64,000 bases of DNA from assembly GCA_009777715.1 (NCBI GenBank), contig WRLH01000001.1:118802-182801 (forward strand), written 5' to 3'. This stretch comes from Lachnospiraceae bacterium (lineage in GTDB: Bacteria; Bacillota; Clostridia; Lachnospirales; Lachnospiraceae). Position numbers and translations under genes: made by a program. This document shows, piece after piece, positions 52,721-61,270 of the stretch; positions within the stretch are counted from its first letter, which is position 1, and the number at the start of each line of letters is the position of its first letter. A model generated the notes under the pieces. That model worked only from the letters and a program-made list of their open reading frames with translations, made no database searches and was not told the origin of the DNA.

Positions 52721-53440
52721 ATGGAAATTAAAGTAAAAACAGTAGTAGTCACCGGAGCAGGGCAAGGCCTTGGTTTCTCACTGGTTAAGAAGCACGTTGA
52801 AATGGGCGACCGGGTTTATGCTTACGAGCTTAACCTCACCAAGGAGCTTATTGATTATGCCATGGTAAATGAGAACCTGTCCATTCACCAATGTGATGTT
52901 GCCTCAAGTGAGAGCGTTAATAATGCAACAAAAGAAATGCTAAAGAAAGAAGATTTTATCCATTTTCTTTATAATAATGCCGGGATTTTCCGTTATGAGG
53001 ACCGGGTCAGCTTGCTGGAAACGGATATTGATGCCGCGTCTGTCCAGCTTCAAGTTAATGCCGTTGGGTTGCTTAGAATGTGTAAGGCAGTAATGCAAAA
53101 GCTGGGATCGGGCAGCATGGTGGTTAACATAACTAGCGAATCCGGCAGCATTGGCGATTGTTACCGTGATAACGAGTATTTATATGGAATGAGTAAAGCA
53201 GCTGCCAACATGGCTTCAATGATTTTCCAAAATGAAATGGGAAAATACGGCGTACGGGTAATTTGCTTCCATCCCGGCTGGCTTAGGAGCAAGATGGGCG
53301 GCCAAGGCGCGGCCGAAAGCCCGCACTCGGTCAGCTGTGATGAAAGTGCAAGCAATATCATGTCTTATGCCCTTAACCCAGAGCGGATTCCGGAGGGGGT
53401 TTACTTTATGGAGCATAGCGGGAAGCCGCTGCCGTGGTGA
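52721..53440 (+). CDS. Short-chain dehydrogenase/reductase
   Basis: 239 residues. NAD(P) motif VTGAGQGLGFSL at residues ~9-20, NNAGIFRYED, the catalytic Ser in NITSESGSIGD and YGMSKAAANM (Tyr-x-x-x-Lys). C-terminal CFHPGWLRSKMGGQGA fits SDRs of the classical type. Substrate unknown. AAAGGAAATGG precedes the ATG. A 42-bp hairpin repeat follows immediately after the stop. Confidence 0.9.
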   Translation: MEIKVKTVVVTGAGQGLGFSLVKKHVEMGDRVYAYELNLTKELIDYAMVNENLSIHQCDVASSESVNNATKEMLKKEDFIHFLYNNAGIFRYEDRVSLLETDIDAASVQLQVNAVGLLRMCKAVMQKLGSGSMVVNITSESGSIGDCYRDNEYLYGMSKAAANMASMIFQNEMGKYGVRVICFHPGWLRSKMGGQGAAESPHSVSCDESASNIMSYALNPERIPEGVYFMEHSGKPLPW

Positions 53441-53441
53441 A

Positions 53442-53483
53442 AAAATCGAATCATAGATTCAAAATCGAATCTAGAATTCGATT
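53442..53483 (+). repeat. 42-bp double-hairpin repeat, copy 2
   Basis: Same sequence as 41540-41581 apart from a few bases near the end (TAGAATTCGATT for TTTGATTCGATT). Again it lies right after a stop and shortly before a transporter gene. Confidence 0.8.
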
Positions 53484-53537
53484 GCAACTTTGGTAACGGC
53501 ACAAAGTTTGTAAAATTTTAGGAAGGTGGTTATTAAT

Positions 53538-54776
53538 ATGATACAGGAAAAATTAAATGTAAAAGCAACACTTTTATTATCATTTGGCTTTTTTGGCTCA
53601 TCGTTAGTCTGGAGCGTATATAATGCCTATGTTCCGCTAATGCTTAGGGACACGTTTTTACTAAGTGCTTTTGTTGTTGGCATTGTCATGAGCATTGACA
53701 ATTTCTTTGGCGTTATTTTCCAGCCTTTATTTGGCAGCCTAAGTGACAAAACGCGGACGCGCTTTGGGCGGCGGCTTCCTTATATGTACATCTGTATGCC
53801 GATTTGCGCCCTCTTGTTTGTGTTTGTCCCCGTAATGAATAAAATGGATAAAACAAGTGATCTTTGGGCTTTTATGGGTGTTTTGATCATGTTTACCTTT
53901 GTCATGTCAATCTGGCGGACTCCGGCAGTATCGCTGATGCCGGATCTGACCCCTGGCCCGCTTCGGAGCAAGGCTAACGGAATTGTAAACCTAATGGGTG
54001 GCGTTGCGGCGATTATTGCTTTTGCCGGGGGCGGTTTCTTGTTTGAGCTGGGCGGATTTGCCCTGCCGTTCCAAATTAGTGCCGCCATTTTGATTGCCTC
54101 AATGGCCGTGCTGGCTTTTTTCGTCCGCGAGCCGGAGCTTCCTGCCAAAATCGAGAAAAAAGCAAAAGAAGCAAAGGTAGCGCTGGAAGCAAAAGAGAAA
54201 AAGAGTTTGATTTTAATCCTGTTTGCGATTTTCTTCTGGTTCGCCGGGTATAACGCGGTTGAAACCTTTTTTACCTCATATGCAACAGACGCGATGAATG
54301 TTTCACCGGGACAGGCGGCGATGATGCTTTCATTATTCGCGCTGGCGTTGGTTGTTTTTGCGATTCCGGCCGGAACAATCGGCGACAAGGTTGGCAGGAG
54401 GAAAACGATTCTATGCGGACTGTTGGGGATTACGTGTATGTTCTTGCCCTTAATGTTTGTCACTAACGCCAATCTGGCCAGGATTTTACTGATTATCAGC
54501 GGAATGTTCTGGGCTTGTGTTAATATCAATTCGCTGCCAATGATTGTCAGAATCGCCGGGCCGTTGAAGATAGGCACTTTTATTGGTTATTATTATTTGT
54601 TTTCTTTTAGTTCGCAAATCATTACCGCGCCTGTATATGGGGCGATTTATGACCTTGTTGGGCATTACCAGTCATTATTCTTGTATGCGGCAATAACATT
54701 TTCGATCGCTTTTGTCTGTTTATTCTTTGTGAAACATGGCGAGGACAATGTCGAAGCTGCCAATCCGTCACCGTGA
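53538..54776 (+). CDS. MFS transporter (glycoside/cation symporter-like)
   Basis: 412 residues, 12 predicted membrane helices in two halves. The A-loop motif after helix 2 is GSLSDKTRTRFGRRLPYMY and its counterpart after helix 8 is GTIGDKVGRRKTILCG; these with DNFFGVIFQPLFG resemble the GPH/SLC45 sugar symporters. Central loop (KIEKKAKEAKVALEAKEKK) is charged. AGGAAGGTGG precedes the ATG at 53538. Substrate not evident; the SDR and VOC genes upstream may supply context. Confidence 0.87.
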   Translation: MIQEKLNVKATLLLSFGFFGSSLVWSVYNAYVPLMLRDTFLLSAFVVGIVMSIDNFFGVIFQPLFGSLSDKTRTRFGRRLPYMYICMPICALLFVFVPVMNKMDKTSDLWAFMGVLIMFTFVMSIWRTPAVSLMPDLTPGPLRSKANGIVNLMGGVAAIIAFAGGGFLFELGGFALPFQISAAILIASMAVLAFFVREPELPAKIEKKAKEAKVALEAKEKKSLILILFAIFFWFAGYNAVETFFTSYATDAMNVSPGQAAMMLSLFALALVVFAIPAGTIGDKVGRRKTILCGLLGITCMFLPLMFVTNANLARILLIISGMFWACVNINSLPMIVRIAGPLKIGTFIGYYYLFSFSSQIITAPVYGAIYDLVGHYQSLFLYAAITFSIAFVCLFFVKHGEDNVEAANPSP

Positions 54777-54781
54777 CTTTG

Positions 54782-56164
54782 TCAACGCGACTCTGATTCT
54801 GACTTGTGGATTGTAATAGTCCGCCAGCGTCCGGTGAGAAGATAAGCAACCAAGAAAATTAAAGCTCCAATCGTTGCGGTCGGGATTGCAAATCCGATGC
54901 CGCTAAGGGCAAGTCCGGCGGTGGTAGACAAAAATATTGCCGCCGGAATCCGGATTGCAACCGAGCTGATAAAAGTATTGATGAGTGAGATATTGGCGTG
55001 TCCCGCCCCGGTTACCAAGCCGTTTAGGCAGAAAACAAAAGGAACGATTAAATAATCCCAAGACGATGACTTTAGGTAGATGATTCCGGCTTCGACGACC
55101 GGAAGGGAAGTTGAAAAGAAAGCCATAATCTGCCGGGGGAAAAGCTGGGCAACGATGAATAATAAAACCCCGATGACAAGCGAGATCCCGATGCCATTTT
55201 TGGCTGTCCGCATTGCCCGGTCATGGCGGTTAGCCCCCAGGTTTTGGGCGCACATCATTGAAACGGAGTTACCAAGGGCGATGAGGGGCATAATCGCGAT
55301 TCCGTTAAAACGGCCAGCCAGCCCGACCGCCGCCGCGACCGAAACGCCATAGCCATTAACCAGGACCGACATCAGCAGGAACGAAAACATGACGACAACC
55401 TGTGATAGCCCAGCCGGGACGCCTAGTTTTAGGATTAGCTTAAGCTTGTCCTTATGTATGACAAAGCTTTTGGGTTTGAAGTCAAACATAAAACCGTTAC
55501 GGGTAAGATATATGACCGAAACGACAACACATAAGGCTTGGGCAAAAACAGTCGAAAGAGCAGCCCCGGCCGCATCAAAACGGAATATTCCGATTAAAAT
55601 CAAGTCAAGGATGGCACTTAGTAAGCTGGCGGCCGCAACGAAGATCAGCGGAAGCTTTGACTCGCCTAGCCCCCTTAGAATCCCCGAAATTGCATTAAAC
55701 ATAAAAATGAAAGGCAGCCCGCACAAGCTGATGGTAAGATAACGGAATGCTTCTTGATAGCTTTCGTCCGGAACTCTTAGGCCGCGGAGCATCATATTGC
55801 TAAAGGGCAGGAAAATTACCATCATAATCAGCGAGATGATTAGCATTGTCGTAAAGATAGTTGCGGCGGTTCTTTGGACCTCTTCTTTTCGTTTCGCGCC
55901 AAAATACTGGCCAATCAAAATCGTGCCGCCAACGGAAATGCCAATCGCAAAGGACATCGCCAGAAAGGTCAGCTGCCCGCCGTTATTTACCCCGGCAACG
56001 GAAGCTTCGCCAGCAAAATGGCTGATAATCAGGATGTCGATCAGCATATAGCTTTGCTGGATCAGCATTGAGAGCATGAATGGCAGGGAAAAGCGAAGCA
56101 GTTGCTTTGCGACGTTGCCTTCGGTTAAGTCGGTTTGAAATTTTCTTTTGTGATTGTTTTCCAT
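54782..56164 (-). CDS. MATE family efflux transporter
   Basis: 460 residues with 12 hydrophobic helices. Family signatures: QLLRFSLPFMLSMLIQQSY at the N-terminus, GGTILIGQYFGAKR and LGVPAGLSQVVVMFSF in the second half, and SMMCAQNLGANRHDRA. Members export drugs or metabolites using Na+ or H+. It is convergent with the MFS gene (5-bp gap). The -10 lies 9 nt before its ATG, so the 5' leader would be only 2-3 nt. Confidence 0.92.
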   Translation of the reverse strand: MENNHKRKFQTDLTEGNVAKQLLRFSLPFMLSMLIQQSYMLIDILIISHFAGEASVAGVNNGGQLTFLAMSFAIGISVGGTILIGQYFGAKRKEEVQRTAATIFTTMLIISLIMMVIFLPFSNMMLRGLRVPDESYQEAFRYLTISLCGLPFIFMFNAISGILRGLGESKLPLIFVAAASLLSAILDLILIGIFRFDAAGAALSTVFAQALCVVVSVIYLTRNGFMFDFKPKSFVIHKDKLKLILKLGVPAGLSQVVVMFSFLLMSVLVNGYGVSVAAAVGLAGRFNGIAIMPLIALGNSVSMMCAQNLGANRHDRAMRTAKNGIGISLVIGVLLFIVAQLFPRQIMAFFSTSLPVVEAGIIYLKSSSWDYLIVPFVFCLNGLVTGAGHANISLINTFISSVAIRIPAAIFLSTTAGLALSGIGFAIPTATIGALIFLVAYLLTGRWRTITIHKSESESR

Positions 56165-56173
56165 AACTTTTCC

Positions 56174-56202
56174 ATTATAACACGCTATGATTGACTAAGC
56201 AA
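56174..56202 (-). promoter_or_regulatory. MATE gene promoter, near-leaderless
   Basis: Minus strand TTGCTT (56197-56202), 17-bp spacer, TATAAT (56174-56179) within TGTTATAAT, nine bases before the ATG. Confidence 0.6.
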
Positions 56203-56262
56203 TCACTTTGAAATATAATTACTATAAATCCACACGCATTAGCCAAATAAATCCATTCAAAA

Positions 56263-56282
56263 GTCGATACGTCAGTATCGAC
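56263..56282. repeat. Perfect short palindrome before aspS
   Basis: GTCGATAC-GTCA-GTATCGAC. A related pair of palindromes follows nrdR at 62018-62056. Possible operator or RNA hairpin 40 bp before aspS. Confidence 0.6.
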
Positions 56283-56322
56283 ATTGTATCGTAAAATTAG
56301 AAAAAAGGAGCATGAATATATT

Positions 56323-58101
56323 ATGGAAAACTTAAGACGCACCCATCGCCTGACCGAACTTTCAGAAGCAAACATTGGTGAAACAGTCACCGTCATGGGC
56401 TGGGTGCAAAAAAACCGCAATAAAGGCGGGATTATCTTTGTAGACCTGCGCGACATCAGCGGAATCCTGCAAATAATTTTGGAAGAGTCCGTTTGCGGGC
56501 CTGAAAGCTTTCAAAAAGGCGAAAAGCTTCGCAGCGAATTTGTGATTGCCGTTCGCGGAACAGTTTTTTTAAGGGCCGGGGCAGTTAATGAAAACATCAA
56601 AACGGGATCAATTGAGGTACGGGCGGATTTTATCGAAATTTTATCAGAAGCCGAGACCCCGCCATTCCCAATTGAAGCCGATTCCCGGACGAAAGAAGAG
56701 CTGCGCCTAAGATATCGCTACCTTGATCTGCGCCGTCCTGACTTGCAGGAAAAAATCATTTTAAGAAGCAAAATCACCGCCGATATCCGCTCTTTTTTAA
56801 GCCGGGAAAACTTCCTAGAAATCGAAACGCCAATCCTTAATAAATCGACCCCCGAAGGGGCGCGTGACTATCTTGTCCCCAGCCGCGTCCACCCCGGCAG
56901 TTTCTATGCCCTGCCGCAATCCCCCCAGCTTTTTAAGCAGCTCCTGATGTGTTCGGGATATGACCGCTATTTTCAAATTGCCAAATGCTTCCGGGACGAA
57001 GACCTCCGCGCTGACCGCCAGCCGGAATTTACCCAGATTGACCTTGAAATGTCCTTTGCTGATGTTGAAGATGTCCTTTTAATCAATGAGCGGCTTTTAA
57101 AAGAAGTATGTAAAAATGCCATTGGCATTGAGTTAAGCTTGCCGCTTCCTCGGCTTAGATGGAAAGAAGCAATGGAGCGTTACGGAACAGACAAGCCGGA
57201 TACCCGGTTTGAAATGGAGCTTGTTGATGTTTCGGCTTTGCTGAAAGAATGCGAGTTTGCCGTTTTTTCAAACGCCTTGGAAAGCGGCGGCTCAGTCCGG
57301 GGGATAAATGCAAAAGGCCAGGCCGAAATGCCGCGCAAAAAAATTGATGCCTTAGTTGATTTTGCAAAAGGATATGGGGCAAAAGGGCTTGCTTATCTGG
57401 CGATTATGCCGGACGGAAGTTATAAATCCAGCTTTATGAAATTCATGAAAGAGAGTGAATTGACTGACTTGGTCAATGAAATGTCCGGTGAAGCCGGAGA
57501 CCTGTTATTTTTTGCCGCCGACCGGAACGATTTGGTTTTTAGTGTCCTTGGGGCGCTTAGGCTTAAGCTGGCAAAACAGATGGAGCTAATTGATGAGAGC
57601 AAATTTAATTTCCTGTGGATAACGGAATTTCCTTTGCTCGAATACAACGAGGAAGAGGAGCGTTTTGTTGCGGTTCATCACCCCTTTACAATGCCGATGG
57701 AAGAGGATTTACCCTTGCTTGACATCGGGGATTTGGGCAAGATCCGGGCAAAGGCCTATGATATTATCCTAAATGGGACAGAGCTTGGCGGCGGGTCAGT
57801 CCGTATTTATCAAAGGGATATCCAGGAAAAAATGTTTAGTGTCCTTGGCCTTAGTGAGGAAACAGCACAGAATCGTTTTGGCTTTCTGCTTGATGCGTTC
57901 CGGTATGGCGTTCCGCCCCATGCCGGGCTGGCATATGGGCTGGATCGCTTGGTCATGCTTTTGGCCAAGGCAGAGTCAATCAGGGAAGTAATTGCTTTCC
58001 CCAAAATAAAGGATGCGTCTTGTCTGCTTAGCAATGCGCCGGATTTTGTTGATGAAAAGCAGTTAGAGGAGCTTTGGATTGTGGTGAAAGAGCCGGATTG
58101 A
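56323..58101 (+). CDS. aspS: Aspartyl-tRNA synthetase (bacterial type)
   Basis: 592 residues, normal bacterial length. N-terminal OB anticodon domain (VMGWVQKNRNKGGIIFVDLRD spans residues ~25-46), class II motif 1 ETPILNKSTPEGARDYLVP, motif 2 CFRDEDLRADRQPEFTQID, GAD insertion domain (~290-420) and motif 3 GLAYGLDRLVMLLA. ATG at 56323 chosen to match the family start RRTHRLTEL, with AAAGGAG upstream. Its stop lies inside a downstream repeat cluster. Confidence 0.97.
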   Translation: MENLRRTHRLTELSEANIGETVTVMGWVQKNRNKGGIIFVDLRDISGILQIILEESVCGPESFQKGEKLRSEFVIAVRGTVFLRAGAVNENIKTGSIEVRADFIEILSEAETPPFPIEADSRTKEELRLRYRYLDLRRPDLQEKIILRSKITADIRSFLSRENFLEIETPILNKSTPEGARDYLVPSRVHPGSFYALPQSPQLFKQLLMCSGYDRYFQIAKCFRDEDLRADRQPEFTQIDLEMSFADVEDVLLINERLLKEVCKNAIGIELSLPLPRLRWKEAMERYGTDKPDTRFEMELVDVSALLKECEFAVFSNALESGGSVRGINAKGQAEMPRKKIDALVDFAKGYGAKGLAYLAIMPDGSYKSSFMKFMKESELTDLVNEMSGEAGDLLFFAADRNDLVFSVLGALRLKLAKQMELIDESKFNFLWITEFPLLEYNEEEERFVAVHHPFTMPMEEDLPLLDIGDLGKIRAKAYDIILNGTELGGGSVRIYQRDIQEKMFSVLGLSEETAQNRFGFLLDAFRYGVPPHAGLAYGLDRLVMLLAKAESIREVIAFPKIKDASCLLSNAPDFVDEKQLEELWIVVKEPD

Positions 58102-58279
58102 CCCGCAATCCGCGTAAGGGGCTTGCCCCACCGTCATTGCGGGCTTGACCCGCAATCCGTGTAGTCGAAAGTGCCGATTCTCGCCCTTGACTCGCAATCC
58201 GCGTGTTCGAAAGCTGCCGATTCTTGCTCTACTGTCATTGCGGGCTTGACCCGCAATCCGCATGGCAATCCGCGTAGTC
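58092..58279 (+). repeat. Cluster of REP-like repeats after aspS
   Basis: Four degenerate units carry TTGACCCGCAATCCG, often with GTCATTGCGGGC as the inverted partner, and three carry GTCGAAAG or TTCGAAAG plus CCGATTC. The cluster begins at the aspS stop codon. Related GTCATTGCGG motifs occur at 11113-11166. Confidence 0.7.
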
Positions 58280-58405
58280 GAAAGCTGTCGATTCATCGTC
58301 CGGGACGCTTTCGCTCCGAGAGAAGCTTTGCGTTACATAAACTCACAAAGAACGTGAGTTAAGTAACGAAGCTTCTCAAGGCCCGGTCTTATGAATCGCA
58401 CTTTC
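58280..58405 (+). repeat. Dispersed hairpin element, copy E
   Basis: Outer GAAAGCTGTCGATTCA / TGAATCGCACTTTC, then GACGCTTTCGCTCCGAGAG, GAAGC/GCTTC, GTTAC/GTAAC, ATAA/TAA internal loop, ACTCAC/GTGAGT and loop AAAGAAC. The outer GAAAG/CTTTC pair replaces GAGAG/CTCTC of copy A. Confidence 0.8.
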
Positions 58406-58479
58406 TCCTCGCGACTAAATAACTAAAGGGGCTGCAAACACATCTTTGCAGTCCTATTTTAATGGGGAAAAGATTTTGC

Positions 58480-58533
58480 TTGACAAGTGTACTTGGCAGA
58501 GTATATACTATGGTATGACAAGAAAACTTGGCA
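58480..58533 (+). promoter_or_regulatory. Promoter with two operator repeats (XRE cassette)
   Basis: TTGACA (58480-58485), 18-bp spacer, TATACT (58504-58509). GACAAG-N3-ACTTGGCA occurs twice (58482-58498 and 58517-58533); the first covers the -35 and spacer, the second the start region. CAAG-N4-CTTG symmetry fits an XRE dimer, probably autorepression by the regulator at 58931. Confidence 0.65.
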
Positions 58534-58576
58534 AGAAAAAAACGATCAATAAAATGGTCGGACAATAAGGAGAACT

Positions 58577-58909
58577 ATGAATAACCCTATGGAAAGTAAC
58601 GAAGCTAAAAAAGCTGCGATTTTAGAAAGAAGCAGGAACGCCAAAAAAGACGAAGGCATGGAAAATGCGGATTATCGCGGGAGCAAAATCGGTGTTATCA
58701 TATATGCCGTGGTAGCCTTTATTCTTATTATTTTCTGCATTCCCGCCAAAATGGATATTGTTAATGCCATCGCCTCACTTTCATTTGCTTGGGTGGTTGG
58801 CGGAACATTTTCATATTATCGTTTCACGAAAAGGAAAATTCATTTGGTGTGCGTTATTGCTTCTGGAATTGCCGTCATTGCTTTTGCTTTAATGGCTATT
58901 TTGCAATAA
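58577..58909 (+). CDS. Small membrane protein, DUF6442-like
   Basis: 110 residues: a charged N-terminus (residues 1-38, with ILERSRNAKKDEGMENADYRG split across this region), then three hydrophobic helices (IIYAVVAFILIIFCIP, ASLSFAWVVGGTFSYY, VIASGIAVIAFALMAIL). The KDEGxE and G motifs followed by three helices are common in small genes paired with XRE regulators in Clostridia. AAGGAG precedes the ATG. Function unknown; possibly a bacteriocin immunity or stress membrane protein. Confidence 0.7.
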   Translation: MNNPMESNEAKKAAILERSRNAKKDEGMENADYRGSKIGVIIYAVVAFILIIFCIPAKMDIVNAIASLSFAWVVGGTFSYYRFTKRKIHLVCVIASGIAVIAFALMAILQ

Positions 58910-58930
58910 GGGAAAGGCGGTGTTTGTTTA

Positions 58931-59140
58931 GTGAGAGAAGAGTTAATATTAAAAAACAGCTTGAAAATAGCAAGGGCAGAAAAAGAGTTATCCCAAACAG
59001 CCTTGGCTAACATGGTCGGGGTGTCAAGAAATACGATTAGTTCGATCGAAACAGGGCAATTCTGCCCCACAGCAAAACTAGCGCTTATTCTTTGTATTGC
59101 GTTAGATAAAAAATTTGAGGAGTTGTTTTACTTTGAATAA
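58931..59140 (+). CDS. XRE-family transcriptional regulator (YgzD/SinR-like single HTH)
   Basis: 69 residues forming one helix-turn-helix: LKIARAEKELSQTALANMVGVSRNTISSIE is the HTH (residues 10-39), ending with LDKKFEELFYFE, typical of small Cro/C1 regulators. GTG start at 58931 with AAAGGCGGTG upstream. It follows the membrane protein by 21 bp and likely represses the cassette via the twin repeats at 58482-58533. Confidence 0.85.
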   Translation: MREELILKNSLKIARAEKELSQTALANMVGVSRNTISSIETGQFCPTAKLALILCIALDKKFEELFYFE

Positions 59141-59185
59141 ATAAGAAAAAACAGTCCAATTAATTTTGGAAAGGAGGGAACGAAA

Positions 59186-59371
59186 ATGTCAAAGACAAGT
59201 AAAATACTGGCAGTATGCTTAGTTATCGCTGTTATTTCAGCGACAGTTGGTGTAATATCTGCCGTAATGAATCCAGAAGCGGTTTCGATGTTTGTGGCGG
59301 CTGGCCCTGGCTTAATGGTTGTTGTGCTCTTAATCGCCCTAATGTCAGCGAAAAAAGATGGCAGTAATTAA
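59186..59371 (+). CDS. Small two-helix membrane protein
   Basis: 61 residues with two hydrophobic spans (ILAVCLVIAVISATVGVISA, MFVAAGPGLMVVVLLIALM). GGAAAGGAGGG gives a strong ribosome site. Last gene of the XRE cassette and followed by a terminator. No family recognised. Confidence 0.65.
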   Translation: MSKTSKILAVCLVIAVISATVGVISAVMNPEAVSMFVAAGPGLMVVVLLIALMSAKKDGSN

Positions 59372-59379
59372 TCGCTAAA

Positions 59380-59420
59380 AAATAGCACGAGGATAAGAAA
59401 TCCCGTGCTATTTTTATTTT
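59380..59420 (+). terminator. Intrinsic terminator of the XRE cassette
   Basis: Stem AAATAGCACG / CGTGCTATTT followed by TTATTTTT. Confidence 0.85.
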
Positions 59421-59430
59421 TGCCAGAACT

Positions 59431-59522
59431 GCAAACCATGCGCAGCCTTTTTTTGACTAGGAAATTAAGCAATTACGCAAACCATTCATGGGAATGCAAA
59501 CCATGCGACTGCAAACCATGCG
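59431..59522. repeat. Short interspersed repeat GCAAACCATGCG
   Basis: Exact at 59431-59442, 59496-59507 and 59511-59522, with a variant (GCAAACCATTCATG) at 59477. It lies just past the stop of the ammonium transporter gene. Function unknown. Confidence 0.6.
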
Positions 59523-59532
59523 GCAGTCCCTT

Positions 59533-61233
59533 TTAATCATCACCGACTTCAGAATCCTGCAAGGCATCGAATCCGGTTTCGCTGGTCCTTACTCTGATTA
59601 CGTCTTCAACATCATAGACGAATATTTTTCCATCGCCGATGTTTCCGGTATAAAGGGCAGTCCGGACATTTTCGACCAGCAGGTCAACAGGCACTTTGCT
59701 GACGACAACATCAATCTGGATTTTTTGGATCAAGGGCGTTTCAAGCGCAACACCCCGGTATGTGTGGGTATGGCCGCGCTGTAAGCCATAACCCATGACG
59801 TTTGTAACGGTGATTCCGGTGATTCCGATTTGGTCAAATACCTGCCGTAATAATTCAAATTTGTTCGGCTTGGTGATAATCGTTACCTTTGTAAGTTTAG
59901 TCCCTGTTGAGGTGTCGCTTACAGATACTGACTGCTCATAAGGAACGGTTACCGCTGTTTTCACCGTTTTTGCCTTAGCATTTTCGTTATAACTTGTGGC
60001 GGGAATAAAGTCAGCATAACTGCTGGCGGTCATTCCGTGTTCAGCAGCATCAAGCCCGGCAATTTCTTCATCAGCAGAAGCGCGGAGCCCGACAGTCTTT
60101 TTGATGCCAACGAAAACAATAACCATGGTCACGATAGTCCATGCCGCGATGGAAGCTACGCCAACGGCCTGGACGCCAAGCTGGGAAAAACCGCCGCCGT
60201 AAAAGAGGCCAATGCCATCGATGGCAAAAAGGCCAACCGCCAAAGCACCCCATGCCCCGCATACGCCGTGGACAGCGACTGCACCAACAGGGTCGTCAAC
60301 ATGAAGTTTTTTGTCAATCAGTTCAACCGAGACAGGGATGAGCAAGCCAGCAACTGCGCCGATGATGAAAGCACCAAGGGCATTAACATTTGCACAGCCG
60401 GCCGTTATTCCGACCAGGCCGCCTAAAGCTCCGTTAAGCGTCATTGAAACGTCGGGGCTTCCGCCTTTAAGCCATGTATAAGTCATTGTGACCGTCGCCG
60501 CCATGGCCGGGGCGATGGTCGTGTTTAGGAAAATGATCCCCAGCTCGTTAAAATCTAGAGCAGCCGCCCCATTAAAGCCATACCAGCCGAACCATAGGAT
60601 AAAAACACCTAACGCCCCGACTACTAAGGAATGTCCGGGGATGGCGCGGGATGTCTTTTTGCCGGTTGCCTTGTCGATTTTGTATTTTCCGATCCGGGCC
60701 CCTAAGACAGCCGCACCAATGAAAGCAGCAATCCCGCCTAGCATATGGATAGCGGACGAACCGGCAAAATCGATGAAGCCATTAGCTCCAAGCGTGGTCA
60801 GCCAGCCGTTTTCATTCCATACCCAGCCAGCTTGGATGGGATAAATTACCGCACTAAGAACGATACTGTAAATTATATAAGAGCTGAATTTCGTTCGTTC
60901 TGCCATTGCTCCCGATACGATTGTTGCCGCTGTGGCGCAGAAGACCATGTTAAAGACAAAATCGGCAAAATCAAAGCTTGAAAAATCGGTGAATATGCTA
61001 AGATTCGGAGTGCCGACAAATCCGCCGATGGAAGTCCCGACAAGCAGCTGATAGCCTAATAAGGCAAAGACTACTGTCCCAAGCGAAAAATCCATCAAGT
61101 TTTTCATGATAATGTTGGCGGCATTTTTTGCCCGCGTAAAACCGGACTCCACCATCGCAAACCCGGCTTGCATGAAAAATACCATTGCTGCGCCAATCAA
61201 TAAAAACCCACCATTAAAAAATACGTCTTCCAT
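59533..61233 (-). CDS. amt: Ammonium transporter fused to a PII-like domain
   Basis: 566 residues. Residues 1-~410 are an AmtB channel (FFMQAGFAMVESGFTRAKNAANIIMKN, GSSAIHMLGG, FGWYGFNG, VHGVCGAWG with the pore His). A linker leads to a C-terminal PII/GlnK domain from ~450 (KVTIITKPNKFELLRQVF, GLQRGHTHTYRG, YTGNIGDGKIFV). The T-loop Tyr used for uridylylation in enteric PII (GAEYMVDF) is absent (GVALETPL), so that control is unlikely. PII normally blocks AmtB in trans; here it is tethered. AGGAGG precedes the ATG. Confidence 0.93.
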   Translation of the reverse strand: MEDVFFNGGFLLIGAAMVFFMQAGFAMVESGFTRAKNAANIIMKNLMDFSLGTVVFALLGYQLLVGTSIGGFVGTPNLSIFTDFSSFDFADFVFNMVFCATAATIVSGAMAERTKFSSYIIYSIVLSAVIYPIQAGWVWNENGWLTTLGANGFIDFAGSSAIHMLGGIAAFIGAAVLGARIGKYKIDKATGKKTSRAIPGHSLVVGALGVFILWFGWYGFNGAAALDFNELGIIFLNTTIAPAMAATVTMTYTWLKGGSPDVSMTLNGALGGLVGITAGCANVNALGAFIIGAVAGLLIPVSVELIDKKLHVDDPVGAVAVHGVCGAWGALAVGLFAIDGIGLFYGGGFSQLGVQAVGVASIAAWTIVTMVIVFVGIKKTVGLRASADEEIAGLDAAEHGMTASSYADFIPATSYNENAKAKTVKTAVTVPYEQSVSVSDTSTGTKLTKVTIITKPNKFELLRQVFDQIGITGITVTNVMGYGLQRGHTHTYRGVALETPLIQKIQIDVVVSKVPVDLLVENVRTALYTGNIGDGKIFVYDVEDVIRVRTSETGFDALQDSEVGDD

Positions 61234-61270
61234 AAATAATACCTCCTCTATTGGTTTTGAAAAACTAAAA

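Noticed and set aside
56165..56322. T-box leader before aspS (and before pheS at 18087-18235)
   Set aside because: No T-box consensus, specifier loop or terminator pair could be found.
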